Positions 36,126 to 48,185 are shown, counted from the first letter of the stretch. The stretch is DNA of 64,000 nt from Odobenus rosmarus divergens (GCF_000321225.1 NW_004451516.1:83504-147503), one strand, 5' to 3'. Translations and numbers: made by a program. The notes: generated from the sequence alone by a model not told the origin.

Positions 36126-36149
36126 TTTGTGTGTGTGTGTGTGTGTGTA
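36092..36149. repeat. (TA)n(CA)10-attt-(GT)10 compound microsatellite, perfect hairpin
   Basis: (AC)10 at 36105-36124 and (GT)10 at 36129-36148 are exact reverse complements around a 4-nt attt spacer. The pair t36104/a36149 extends the stem to 21 bp. A (TA)n run lies to the left. Confidence 0.95.
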
Positions 36150-36272
36150 CTATAAGTGGCTGAACATACTGAAATAGCCAAAACATACCACTAATTATCG
36201 CTCTACATTGTCTCTGTACAATTAATTATCTTACATTGAAAGTTTTAAAAACAGCAGTATTACTTTTCTCAG

Positions 36273-36310
36273 AATTCATCAATTATCTATAAATTCATCA
36301 ATTATCTATA
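36273..36310 (+). repeat. Perfect 19-bp tandem duplication
   Basis: aattcatcaattatctata occurs at 36273-36291 and immediately again at 36292-36310 without a mismatch, a recent slippage or repair product. Confidence 0.95.
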
Positions 36311-37105
36311 AAGTCCTGTATTTGAGGACTAAGTCTGGGCTCAAACTGGTCCAGAAAACCAATCTAAAATCTGACTATTTACTTAGATAAAATTACCAGT
36401 ACTCAAATGTAAACATTTTTTCAGACTTAAAATAAGCCATTATATTTAATCAGGCTTAGAATAATTAATTACCTTCAACATGTATTTTTAAATGAGTAAA
36501 ACCATTAGAGAGAACTTAAGAGGAAAGAAATATCCTATAGAAGGTATGTCTCCTATTTTTATGTCCTGAGCTATCCAGTTTCCCGTTTTGTTTTGTTTTC
36601 TTAGTGAAATTGTTTACTTATATTAGTTAAAGCTATTCTGTTACAAATGTCCTACTTCATTACATGGCATTGGCTTTTCCCTTTGACTTCTTAATTCTGA
36701 GGACTTAATCAGCATTTCATATGTACTGGTTTCTTTTCCTGCTCATTTCTCTTCAGTCACCTTAGGGACATCAGAACCATGTTAAGGATACAGACATTGA
36801 GACAAAAGCAAAAATTAATCTAACTTTAAGGATTGTTTGGGAAAAGCTAATGGTTGTGCTAAGTATTTTCTTTTACAGGTCTGTCATATTTCAAATACTA
36901 CACACATAAGACATATTTAACAGAGTAAACAAAAATGCCAAATGAACTGCCAAATAAAGGAATATGAATATATTCCCCCAGCAGTGTAATTCTTAAATAA
37001 TATTACTTAATTTGAGGGTATGTGAGAAAGGAAAGAAAGAGCTAATTATTTGAACTAAAACACCAAAAGATCAAGACTAAAAACATGACAAACTAAACTA
37101 ATCTG
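36311..37105. other. Unassigned AT-rich DNA
   Basis: Nothing recognised in this stretch. Confidence 0.5.
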
Positions 37106-37330
37106 TTTAGTTTTTTGGGTTTTGTTTTGAGAGAGAGAAACTGGGAGGGGACGGGGCAGGAGTAGAGGGAGAGAGACTCTCAAGCAGGCTCACCCCCACA
37201 TGGAGCCCATTGCAGGGCTCGATCTCATGACCCTGAGTTCTTGACCCTAACTGAGATCATAACCTGAGCCGAAATCAAGAGTCGGACACTTAACTGACTG
37301 AGCCACCCAGGCGCCCTATTTAGTTTTTTG
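37106..37330 (-). mobile_element. Can-SINE, older subfamily
   Basis: Body 37118-37318. TSDs tttagttttttg lie at 37106-37117 and 37319-37330. It carries an extra segment (gagttcttgaccctaactga) and the gaaatcaagagtcggac variant, marking a more ancestral Can-SINE subfamily than most copies here. The B box gatcgagcc is intact. Confidence 0.95.
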
Positions 37331-38186
37331 ATGTAATGTTAGTGTTACAACAGATTCCACAGTATTACAGCATCATCTTCCATAAATTAATCATCAGTGC
37401 CTCTAAATCCTTGAATAGGAGAGCATTAAAAATAATCTCACTACAATAGATATTTTATTGATACAAAAAGATCCAAATGTTTTGGCAGATGGTTATCTTT
37501 TCCTCTCTCTCCACTTCAAGTGCATCTTTCCAATTTTAGGCTGATTTCTTTTAAAAAAATTACTATGGTGTAACAATCTCCCTTCAAGTCTACTTGATTT
37601 GACAAAGATGGTATTTATGCATTAAAAATTATTTCCTGATTAGCTGGAATCATAAAAAGAGTATGTAGCTTTTAAGCATTTTAAATGTCCTTCAGATAAC
37701 CTTTGAATCATTGACACTAAAGACGATGAGCCACGCAGATGTCAAATAAAAGATAAATTTTCCATGCAAACATGTATTCCATATGAAAGCCATGCAAATG
37801 CTGCTTTCAGAAGAAGCAAAAAGACTTGTTTTTGTTTTGTGTTCTCAAATTAAGTTCTTTCCTCAGAGCACAATTGCAAAGTAAAGATTTACATATTTTT
37901 GACTGAAAAAATAATTTACATGTCACAAGGTAAGTGACTTCACAATGTGAAGATTTCAGGACACTGACACTTTTAGGTACCAGGTTATTAAAAAAAGACA
38001 CACAGATAGCCAAGGTTATTGTTGAACTTGACTTACTATACACTGGATAGAAATATCACCCAAATCCTTCACACCAAAACTAACTGAAATCTAAATACCT
38101 TGAGTATGGAATGGATTCAATGGTGTTTAGATAGTAAACTTGACCTCAAAAATAATGTAGTTATATGAAGGTTGTGTAGGGAAAAA

Positions 38187-38229
38187 ATATATGTATATAT
38201 ATATGTGTGTGTGTATATATATATATATG
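38187..38229. repeat. (TA)n(TG)n(TA)n alternating tract
   Basis: Forty-three bases of uninterrupted purine-pyrimidine alternation, with a GT block between two TA blocks. Confidence 0.93.
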
Positions 38230-38935
38230 ATAAGGAATATGTCAATATAGAACAGTTAGCAGTTGGGAAAAAAAATCATCTAAAAGAAGCACAGATTCTT
38301 CCATCCATCCTGTCAACAAAAAAGGAATCAAGAGAACAAGAAGGAGAGCGTTTTCCTCTGCATTTCATTTATGTGAGTATAAAGAGATTTAACGTTTGTT
38401 ACATAAATGAATTTGTTAAAGATTAAAATGATGGCATTTAAAGAAAAAAATGCCAAATATTAGATCCTATTCATCAAACTCAGCAAGTTTAGAATCATGA
38501 AAGGAAAAACTTTTACTAGTTATTCATTTGGTAACATTTGCACAAAATAATGTATTGTCACAGATTGTCAGTGAACTGACATTGTGCCAAGTAGCCTTTG
38601 ATTCAAATTTGTAAAAGAGTGAGATGAACAAAGGATATCAGACTCCACAGGCAGAAAAAAAAAAGAGACAAGACATAGGATCATAGAACCCATAGAATTT
38701 TAAAGCTAGACAGAATGAAAAAAGCTATCTCATCCTTCTCCTAAACCCTATATCTCTTTAGAAAAGCAAATAGAACAAATAATAATAAGACTTTACTCAA
38801 GGGCTGATTACCATGCTCTAAAGTAATAATTATATAAATAAAGAAAATGTAAGATGTTATATATAACCACACAAAAGCATGTTGAATATAAAAATTATTC
38901 CTTCTATAGTTGTATTTATAGAGTTGAAATAACTC

Positions 38936-38970
38936 AGGTAGAACTTGAAATACCCTTTCAAGTTCTACCT
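38936..38970. repeat. Perfect 15-bp inverted repeat, 5-nt loop
   Basis: aggtagaacttgaaa (38936-38950) and tttcaagttctacct (38956-38970) are exact complements around taccc. The stem does not extend further. It is too short for a miRNA precursor. Confidence 0.95.
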
Positions 38971-40225
38971 TTACAATGTCTAAAGTTTAAAGATATATTT
39001 AAATTATTTAAATATTTAAAGTGTTTTCACTATTCTTCAACTATTTATTTTAAAAATAATTTTTTAAAAATGTATGCTCCTACCATCTTAAATAAAATTA
39101 TGTCTTATGAAATATTTCACTTTTTTCAAGATAGTTTACACATTTTTAATTTGGAATTTAGGGAGATTTTGGTAGTCAGTGTGCACGTTCCAAACTCAAG
39201 AAGTAGTGTCACTCTATTTGTACATTTACTAGGGTATGATTCACACTAGTATATATATGTATGATAGTGGTTAGTACCACGCTCTAAAATTTATGACATC
39301 AAATGCCAACAGTTCTTTTCCTTTGTTTGTTTCCTTTGTCTGTAATATTTATAATATTGTAAAATGTCAATAAATATTAATATTTCCACCATATATCTGC
39401 TTTTTAAAGAATTCAACGCCTTGCTATTTATAGATACTGTCAAAATACAGTATTATCTATAAAACATAGTCATTAAACTTAAAAATGTCAAGTATGCCTT
39501 TGGGTTGTTAAGGGGACACTACAATTTTCCATTTGATTTGAAAATAAATCAAGCAGCCACAGCATTCTCAAAGTAACGCTATTAATTACTTCTGCTAATT
39601 ACCTCTGAGCCAAATGAATGCTTTTGGGGAAGGAGTAAAACAGTCTTCTATGTGGGTTGATTTGAGAGACATCACAGAATCTCACCCTATATCAGCGTGC
39701 CTCTAACTTTCCCCCTCCTTGGGGCTAGACTCTGACCTTCCCACAACAGCAAAATCTGTCAGAACTTTGTGCTGAACTCAAGTCTCTTCTGCACCTCCTG
39801 CAACATTGTCCTCTCCCAAGATTAATCTTCTACCAGAAATAAAGGAAGAAAGGTATTTCTTAAAGAAGAGACACTCCTGGGCCAAACATAATTTACTTCC
39901 CAATTTTGGCTAAGTTAGTGCTGTCTTTACTGGTGAGTTTTATTATGCAGGAGACGTTCTAGAACATAAACTGATAGTGATTCATTACTATCTTAGCTGC
40001 TCAAGCTTAGAAGAAAAATTATCCATTGAAAGAATAGGAATTTTTTGTTCAACAATTTTTTTGGAAAAGGAATTTTGAAAATGTTCCTCCCAAGAGCTAA
40101 TATAGACCCTTAATTCCCTGTCATAATCACCAGAAAGAGGTGAAGGTCATTTTCACTTAAAGGTAAATGGAAGAGAGAAACAACGTTTTAACATAGTCAT
40201 GGTGTCCATCTATACACCAATAAAC

Positions 40226-40381
40226 TGGAGCTCCTGAGTGACTCAGTGGGTTAAGTGTCCAACTCTTGGTTTCAACTCAGGTTCATAACCTCCAGTTGTG
40301 GGATTGAGCTCCACATCTGTGGTCTGCTTCAGAGTCTCTCCCCCTCCCCCTCCCCCATGCTCTCACTCCCTGTCTCTCAAA

Positions 40382-40416
<35 letters not shown>

Positions 40417-40419
40417 ATA
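40226..40419 (+). mobile_element. Can-SINE, old, with (AAAT)10 tail
   Basis: Diverged head (ctcctgagtgactcagtggg) and degraded B box (gattgagct). Three C5 runs lie at 40340-40356. The tail has grown into about ten perfect AAAT units (40379-40419). No clear TSD. Confidence 0.93.
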
Positions 40420-41239
40420 GTACAACAAACTTTTTAACATGAAAACTCATTTTTAACATTTTTATCAATTTAGTTTCAAAATGTTTGTTTTCTAGGAAAA
40501 TGAGTCTCAATTTCATATATGAAACATACATATTTTACTTTTGCTGCCTCCCATAGATTATTTAAAAATAAGAAAGCCCAAGCATACAGAATTTCGTATT
40601 TGGAAAGAATTTCACACGAAACTTTGCTAAGGCTGATTATGAGTGTGGTTTGCCAAAATGAGATAAACACCTGCGTATTTAGCAAATTTGCCTCAATCTT
40701 TTTATTTTTATATTTTTAAGAATGGATTCATTAAAAGAAGACATTGTGGTTTACTAAGAAAAGCATGAAATTTGGGGGCTGATCACCATTGAGTAAACGT
40801 CTCACTCTGCTAGTGGTCAGTTATAAGAATTGAGACTACTTACCTGATCTGTTGGAAAGGGGTCATCTTAGCTATTTCATAGGGCACCCACATGGATAAA
40901 GCTGATTCTTGAAGATAAAATTTCTGCTACAAAGCCTGACAAACAGCAGACATTTATTAATTGGCAGTTTCCTTTTCATTTCATTTTTTTACTAAAGCTT
41001 TATAAAGTAGTAGTTTTAACTCTTTGTTATACAATATATTCCTTATTATAGTGCTAACAGGGTTTACATTCATGTATCGGTCACAGAATTATTCTGCTTA
41101 AGCTATGTACTAAGGTCAAATTTGAGACTAGTGTAGTCCTTATGGAGAGAGCCATCTGGAATATACTGTACAAGAGCAGCAGATTGCTCTGATAACTGCA
41201 AAATCAAAACAGTGCACTGAAGGACCTAAGCCTGTTAGG
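40420..41239. other. Unassigned DNA
   Basis: No repeat recognised. Short frames on both strands at 40476-40719 face each other and are not supported as genes. Confidence 0.5.
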
Positions 41240-41725
41240 GAATCAGGTAGCAGACCGTGAGAGTTCTAATCCCAACTATGCCATCCTGGTAAGATTACTC
41301 AGCTCTCCATGCCTCAGTTTCCTTATCTAAAAAAAATGGTGATAAAGGGGAGCTGTTGGAGGATGCTCAATTGAGCCACACCTGTGGTTGCTGGGAGGTG
41401 GGAAGCATTTGAATATAGGGAAGATAGGGTGAACAAATAATGAGGTATATCACAGCAATTAGAAGCAAAGAACACGTAGCAACCTGGATGTATCTTTTAA
41501 AAAAGCACAATGCTGGATGAAAGGCATTAAGAATTAATGAATTAAAGAGACAGAATTAATATATAACACAACACTATTTAAAATATATGCATACAAAATA
41601 GCAATATACATTTTGCCAGAATAGATGTACGTGAAAGGTTTCACATCACAATGGTTGTATGGGAGGTTGAGCACCAGAAGAGAGTATATAGTAGAAACTT
41701 AGTAAATGCTAATTCTCTAGCCCAA
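41240..41725 (-). mobile_element. MIR SINE split by an old L1 piece
   Basis: Left part (41240-41345): gattactcagctctccatgc, ctcagtttccttatctaaaa. Right part (41680-41725): gtatatagtagaaacttagt, aaatgctaat. The two are the middle and 5' side of an antisense MIR, with about 335 bp of L1-like sequence between them. Confidence 0.65.
41346..41679 (+). mobile_element. Old L1 (L1ME-type) 3' fragment
   Basis: Words gcaacctggatgtatctttt, gcacaatgctggatgaaagg, acacaacactatttaaaata and ttttgccagaatagatgtac follow the 3' region of old L1s. Heavily decayed. It sits inside the MIR. Confidence 0.5.
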
Positions 41726-43700
41726 ACCATATAAAAAACTGTAAAGAAAAGTGTGTGTGTAAGAGAGTGTGTTGTCATAAAAGCTCTTTCTGATAAGAAA
41801 AACATTTGCAATTTAAAACAAGGGCTACAAACAGAGGACTAAAAACTTCATTGGGACATATTTATGATTTACTACATTGTTAATTTAATTTCCTACTGCC
41901 ACATTAGCAGTTTCAGAAAAAATGAGAACGGGAAATAGCATGACTGGAAACAAAGCAAATTTAGGATTAGCTAATTGACTAAAAATATTGAAAAAATCTT
42001 TTTCAGCTTGGCTGATTTTAATTAATTATCTGTATGCTTTTAAATCTGGCTAGCAAAAAAAAAATCATAAAGGCTAATTACAATGATCAAAGATTTACAA
42101 AGATTTTAATCTCTATGCCATTTATAAGGCCTGCAATTAGCATATTTTCAAAGAATAGACTTGTATAGCAGGTAATATTATCGTGACTCCGTCTTTAATT
42201 CAGTTGATTAAGTATCTAGTTTTAAATTGAAGTCTCACATAATGAAGAAACTCCTAATATTTAAGTTTTAAGCTAAGGATTCACATCTTTAAAATAGGTA
42301 TATTAAATTTTGTTAATAAAATCAAGTTAATATTCATAACAAAATTATTGTATTCTGTTAGATTTAGATTTCTATTGAACCCATTTTTCTACCAAGCAGT
42401 AATTCAGAGGAGGAAAGAACAATACACCTTGATTTTCCAAAAGAAATAAACTCTTTAAAACTGTCAACTAATGAAACCACCAATTTAATTACTTTTCTCA
42501 TTCTCAAGAATATAAAATGATCTAATTTATAATTAGCGTTGTTATGACAAGTGCCTAATAAACTTATAATGATTTAACATAAGGACTGAATTTTCACTGG
42601 AACTAGTAGAAAGTTTTATGAGTTGGGGCTCTTCTAATCCCCAAGCATATTGATGAAATCCAAGTCTAATAAAAAATCATCCTGATCTTTGCAGTTTTCT
42701 AATTATAACTTTAGGTACTAAACACTAAAAGTATAAATAAATAATGAAGTTATTGACTCTTTATCAAAAGGAGCAAATCCTTATTGATTTTATTTTTATG
42801 CCTTGTTACTGCTTTTTTATGAATTATTTGCATAGTCATATAATATAAACATGAAAATAAATTGACAGATGTACAGCATAGCTGTACAATTAGTATAAAT
42901 CAAACTATTTTCTCATAAACCCTACCTGCACACACGACATAATAACAAGAGCCCCGATCTGAGGATAAGAATATGCTTTTGAATGTAAATTCTTCATTTT
43001 CAATACTTGGAACAAATCCTTCATTTTGAGTAGCACATTATATTATTTTAGAATGGAAAATTTGATTCCAAAAAACAACCAAAACACAAACCCACACCCA
43101 CACATTCAGATTATAGCAAGTAAATGTTTTGTAAAGTCTCATTTTTGAAAAGGAATTGAATGCAGATTTTTCTTACAATGTCCTTGTAATCACACAATAT
43201 GTTCCCAGGAAATTAAAAGTGGAACAGCTAATCCAATATCCTGCCCCTTGCAGGGGTCTACAACTGATGCTTGCAGGGAAATTGACATTCCCCTCAGATT
43301 CCTATGTAGGTAACTTAGCCAGAACATTATATTTGCTTCCTTTAGAACCTGAGGTGATCTATTTGAATATAGAAACATGACATTCAAATATATTAGATCA
43401 GTCATAAATTGTCTATCAGCTGAAGAAAACTCTCTCATGGCAAGACAGTAATCAAGTAGTTATTCCAAATCTCAGAATGTTTTTTTCATGTCTCTAAACC
43501 AATATTTCCTTCAAATGCCACACAAAAGATCTCTTAAAAAGAAATTGGTAAATTTGCTGTTCTAGTCAATAGTATATATGCTTTTAATTTTTTCCCCAAA
43601 TATTTTCCTATTCTGAGTTTGAGTTCATAATGATTCAAGTACTATCTATGTAACCAATAAATATTATTTTCAAACAAACATGCAATTGGAATTTTTTTTG
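41726..43700. other. Transposon-poor AT-rich stretch, candidate conserved noncoding DNA
   Basis: Two kilobases with no recognised repeat, although repeats are dense nearby. Homeodomain-type and other motifs cluster at 42010-42150: taattaattatc (42018-42030), ctaatta (42074-42080), TCF/LEF-like gatcaaag (42085-42092), acaaag, and the octamer variant attagcat (42137-42144). This is the kind of text seen in developmental enhancers, but conservation cannot be read from one sequence. Confidence 0.35.
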
Positions 43701-44039
43701 TAATGATTTTTTCTACTCCTTTATTCATTGTCCCCTCCATGTTGCATCTCTAAATCAAGTGTCTTCAGGGCATTTCCTGGTTTCCCAGGGTCTCCCACCA
43801 ATGCCATACTCCCAGACCAGGGTCCCACACCAGAAGACACCACTCAGACCCCCAGCACACTCTCTAAATTTCACTACCTATTGTACTGGTTGTTTCATCT
43901 CCTAGACCTACTGTCCCTCCATAGGGTATAAGGAATGATTGACTAGTTGACCTAATAAGTCGCCTTAAACTAAGTTTTCAATAACTGCAGTTAATTTTCT
44001 CTATCAAAATAAGTGTTGTCTAAATGCACTGTGGCATTG
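43701..44039. other. Unassigned, locally GC-richer
   Basis: The stretch 43725-43930 is C-rich (gcatttcctggtttcccagg) with a 67-codon frame. I recognise no family and see no splice or start context. Confidence 0.45.
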
Positions 44040-44285
44040 TGAATTGGATCCTGGATCAGAAAAAGGCAAGCAGTGGGAAACCAGATGAAATCTAAATAAA
44101 CTTTGGAGTACAGTTAACAGTAATACACCAATGTTGGTTTCTTAGTTTTGATAAACATACCAGGATAGTTTAATATGTTAAAGGCGATGGAGCGGAATGG
44201 ATGAAGAGTCTCTATGTACTCTGTATTATCTTTGCAACGTCTCTGTAAAACTAAAATTAGTCCAAAATAAATTATTTAAAAAACA
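44040..44285 (+). mobile_element. Old L1 (L1ME-type) 3' end
   Basis: Reads gaattggatcctggatcaga, aaaaggcaag, accaatgttggtttcttagt, tttgataaacataccaggat, ttatctttgcaacgtctctg and aaaattagtccaaaataaat, a characteristic L1ME terminus ending in an A-rich tail. Confidence 0.85.
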
Positions 44286-44479
44286 AGTGTTGCATTTTGA
44301 AATAAGACTTCAGTAGATGAACAAACATAAAGAATAAAGAAGATGTAAATTTCAGGTATAATGATGGTGCTACAAAGAGAGAAATGAAGGTGACTCACTC
44401 CTCGCTTTAACTTTGCATAAGGGTTGGCTGTGAAGGAAACTGCATTCCTTTGCATGACATCGGGTCAGGCCAGGGCATA
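44286..44479. other. Unassigned DNA
   Basis: No recognised element between the L1 and L2 relics. Confidence 0.5.
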
Positions 44480-45020
44480 ATCTCAGATCTACTTTTCAGA
44501 AAGATGAATCTTGTTGCATGTAGAGTGTGGCCTTTAGGAAGGCAAGAGAGGGCACAGGTGAACAGTTAAGGGGTTGTTGCAGAAATGTCAGGCAAAAGCT
44601 ATCCCAGACTAGAGCAAGCAAAGAGAAAGAGAAATGCTGAATCAAAAGATATTAAGAAACTCTACTGGATATGGTGAAAGAGAGGGAAGAGTCAAAAATG
44701 ATTCCTAGATTTTTTTTTTTTTTTTTTTTTTTTTTGCTCAGGTCACTGAACAGATGACAAAAAAACTGACTGAAAAAGAAATTACAGGAGAAGGAGCCAT
44801 TTCAATAGAAGGAGGCAAAGATGATAAGCATGCACACGCTTATAAGTCTGTGGAAATTTTAAGGAGAGATAAAAGGATAAACTCAGGAGAAGGGTCTGAG
44901 CTGAAATGAAGATTTGAAAATCATCAGCCTGAAGGTGACATGGATGAATTTACTGAAGATTACCCAAATAGTTATTGAGATAACCCAAACAGAATGCATA
45001 TTTAGAAGAGAAAAATTCAA
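44480..45020 (-). mobile_element. Ancient L2 LINE fragment with T26 expansion
   Basis: Antisense L2: ggggttgttgcagaaatgtc, gggaagagtcaaaaatgatt, cctagatt, then a T26 run (44710-44735) where the ancestor has a short T-run, then aaaatcatcagcctgaaggt. Highly decayed. Confidence 0.65.
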
Positions 45021-46019
45021 GTGCCATGCCATAAAAATACATAGCCCAGAGATTACTAACCAGATTATTTATTAAGGAGATTCACAGCCCCATGCTAAGG
45101 AATTTATACAAAAAAAAAAAAAAAAAGATAGCTGTTAAGGAAAAAGCTGATGGTTAAAAACTAATTTTGCCTCATGTAAGTATTTATATCATGTGTCATT
45201 ATTTACCCCTGAGAAATACCACAACTGATAAAGAAATTTAAATATACAGATAAATGTACATAGAAATGATACACATGTAATACTTTTTAACTGTTGCCAT
45301 AGACAGATATTTATTTCTCTATAGTCCTAATGTTAAAATATCAGCATAGAGAGTTTTCTTTAATATTAAAAGATCAATAAGTCCTATGATCAACAATATG
45401 CAGTTACATTTTGGTTAAAATCAAGTTGATAAAAGCTAGGATGATGAAAAATTCTACAGGAATAATTCTACATTTATTCTACTTAAATAGTTTTCTTTCA
45501 AGGAGACTTATCAGTGCAGTGTTATTTTTGGTCTACACTTGGTATAATTCCCCCCTCATTTAGATTTCTCTGTAAAAGAGATTTATTTCACAGAAGTATA
45601 AGACATTAGTAGTTGCACTTAACAGAGATTTCATGTTGCACTGGTTGTGAAATTGAACTAAAAGTCAGAAACATGATTTGCTATTCCCTTTGGAATAGTA
45701 TTTCATTTTAATGAAAATTTCACATTGGGAAAATTGAAATAATGATTACATTGCACTTGGAAATCTGCACATAAAAAAACAAAAGTATTCACAGAAGGAT
45801 ATATAGATAATATATACAATATATACATATATTTTAGACCTCCATCCACAGAAAAAATTATATTGGCTTTATCCATATTTGTTAAACACTACTTATCTCT
45901 TCTAACTTCAGTGTTGAAAAATAAGTTACCTTGAATCTCACCAAAAGTAAGCCTACAAGTTTATCCTATACCAACAAATGTCTTAGTCACAATGTAATTA
46001 TTCAGAAACTGAATTGAAA
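45021..46019. other. Unassigned AT-rich DNA
   Basis: Includes an A17 run near 45110-45126. No element recognised. Confidence 0.5.
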
Positions 46020-47235
46020 TAATAAAAAACTGATATTTCTAAGAGTAGACTGGAAAAGTGAGACTTCTTACACTATAAAAATCATTTCCCAAGAGAATAA
46101 AAAAAGAAGTCGCAAAGTAGGAGAAAATATTTGCAAAAGATAAATCTGAAAAAAGATTGTTATCTGAAATATATAAAGAACTCTTAAAAATTAATAATAA
46201 GAAAACAAACTGACTAATAAATAGGCCAAAGGTCTTAACAGATACCTCACCAAAGAAGATACAAAAATGACAAATAAGCATATGTAAAGATGCTCCACAT
46301 CATATGTCACCAGGGAAATGAAAATTCAAACAACAATAAGATACCACTACACACCTCTTAGAAGGGCCAAATCCAGAACACTGACAATATCAAATGCTGA
46401 GAAGGATGTGGTGCAGCAGGAACTCTCATTCATTGCTGGTGGGAATGCAAAATGATACAGCTACTTTGGAAGACAGTTTGGTGGTTTCTTACAAAACTGA
46501 ACATATTCTTACCATACAATACAAAAATTGGACTCTTTGATATTTACCCAAAGGAGTTGAAAATATATATGCACACAAAATCTGCACAGCTGTTTATATC
46601 AACTTTCTTCATAATTGCCAAAACCTGGACACGCCATGATATCCTTCAGTGAGTAAATGGATAAACTGTGGCACATTCAAATCATGGAATATTTTCATCC
46701 CTGAAAAAGAAACAAGCTATCAAGTCATGAAAAGACATGTAGGAAACTTAAATACATATTACTAAGTGGAAGCAGCCAATTTGAAAAGTCTACCTACTAT
46801 ATGATTCCAAATATATGACAGTCTGGAAAAGACAAAACTATGAAGATAGTGAAAAGATTAGTGGTTGCTGGGGGTTAGGGACAGGGAGGGGGTTGGTGAG
46901 GAATGAACAGTCAGAGTACAGATTTTCAGGGCAGTGAAAATACTTTGTGTGATACTATCATGGTGGATACATGTCATTATACATTTGTGCAAACCCATGG
47001 AGTACAACAACAGGAATGAACCCTAAGATAAATTATGAACTTTGAGTGATTATGATGTGTCAATGTAGATTAAATCAATTACCATTTGTAACAAATGTAG
47101 CACTGTGGTGGGGGACATTAATAAAGGTGGAGGCTATGCATGTGTGGGGACAGGAAGTATACAGGAAATCTCTTCCTTCTTTTCAATTCTGTAAACCTAA
47201 AATGCTCTAAAAAAAAATGAAGTTAAAAAAAACTT
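46020..47235 (+). mobile_element. Old L1 (L1M-type), ORF2 end and 3' UTR
   Basis: Long sense relic: gagaaaatatttgcaaaaga, taaagaactcttaaaaatta, gaaaattcaaacaacaataa, gggaatgcaaaatgataca, atttacccaaaggagttgaa, gattagtggttgctgggggt. It ends in ctgtaaacctaaaatgctct and A's. A four-run G motif lies in the 3' UTR (46870-46892). ORF2 is broken by many stops. Confidence 0.9.
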
Positions 47236-47650
47236 TGTGATGACAGAGATGAATTTTGACTCTTCTCTCTGTCTTTAACTTGCACTGTCCCTGAGAATGT
47301 GGATATTCTGGCTTTAATATCTTACTATTTTAGTTTTAAATTGCCTTATAATACCAAGAAGAATTTTGCTCTGATTAACTGAAGACAGATCCTGCAGGAA
47401 GAATATTGATCTTTTTTGGTTATTTTGTGAAAAGGAAGTAATGTGCTATGTGGAAGATTGTAATGAAATTATTGTATCATAGAGATAAAATATGGCTATT
47501 CTATAGCTAATAATTAATACTCAAAGGTATGTACAGTGTAGCTATTACAATTTAAGTACAATGAATATGGAATGGCTGTTGTCTACATGGACTGACAAAT
47601 CTGGATAGACTTTAGAGGACTGGATTTAAAAAAAATGCTAAGCATGACTT
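47236..47650. other. Unassigned AT-rich DNA
   Basis: Nothing recognised between the L1 and the next SINE. Confidence 0.5.
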
Positions 47651-47873
47651 TAAAATAATGATATTCTGGGACTCCTGGGTGGCTCAGTCAAGTGTCTGCC
47701 TTCAGCTCAGGTCATGATCTCAGGGTCCTGGGATTGAGTTCCACATCAGGTTCTTTGCTCACTGGGGAGCCTGCTCCTTCCTCTGCCTACCACTCCCTCT
47801 GCTTGTGCGCTCTCTCTCTCTCGACAAATAAATAAATAAAATCTTTTAAAAAAAAGATAAAATAATGATATTC
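47651..47873 (+). mobile_element. Can-SINE with perfect TSDs, A-box deletion
   Basis: Body 47667-47857. Perfect 16-bp TSDs taaaataatgatattc lie at 47651-47666 and 47858-47873. The head reads ggctcagtcaagtgtctgcc, missing the gttaag of other copies, and the B box is changed (gattgagtt). Confidence 0.97.
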
Positions 47874-48019
47874 CTTTTTATGCTATACCACCTTATGGAA
47901 CAAAAGTAACTTTAAAATCCATCAACAAAGTTATGAGATAAGCAATGGAATTGTACCCAGGGTTATTGAACCAGATATGGAAAGGAAGAGACCATATTAG
48001 ACTCCCCAAAAATGTTTAA

Positions 48020-48180
48020 GGGAACCTGGTTTCCAATTTTAACTCTGTAGCTTACTAGTTTTATGATCTAAGTGAATCATTTTCCACACTTAAAAAAATA
48101 TAAATAAGAATACTTACCTCAAAGTTATTGTTAGTAATTTTGAAATTTATATGAGAAATAATTCTATAAATACTAAATAT
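48020..48180 (-). mobile_element. MIR SINE relic
   Basis: Antisense MIR: ccaattttaactctgtagct, tactagttttatgatctaag, ataagaatacttacctcaaa, gttattg. The central core is badly eroded. Confidence 0.6.
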
Positions 48181-48185
48181 ACTTG

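Larger units (their letters stand above)
37331..40225. other. Long stretch without recognised transposons
   Basis: Nearly 2.9 kb in which I see only a dinucleotide run (38187-38229) and a perfect hairpin (38936-38970). The longest frame of the window, 131 codons at 38854-39249 (plus), is Phe/Ile/Tyr/Lys-rich and lacks any domain I know, so it is treated as chance. Confidence 0.5.

Noticed and set aside
38936..38970. Perfect hairpin as a miRNA precursor
   Set aside because: A 35-base hairpin with no stem extension is too short for a Drosha/Dicer substrate.
38854..39249. 131-codon open frame, the longest in the window
   Set aside because: Rich in Phe, Ile, Tyr, Lys and Leu as expected of AT-rich noise. 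It contains the perfect hairpin, has no known domain, and shows no splice or promoter context.
40379..40419. Regular AAAT array as a CRISPR-like repeat
   Set aside because: A simple tetranucleotide slippage product in a SINE tail, with no spacers.
44710..44735. T26 run as the tail of an antisense retroposon
   Set aside because: No retroposon body or TSD adjoins it. The flanking L2 text is continuous across a short ancestral T-run, so slippage explains it.
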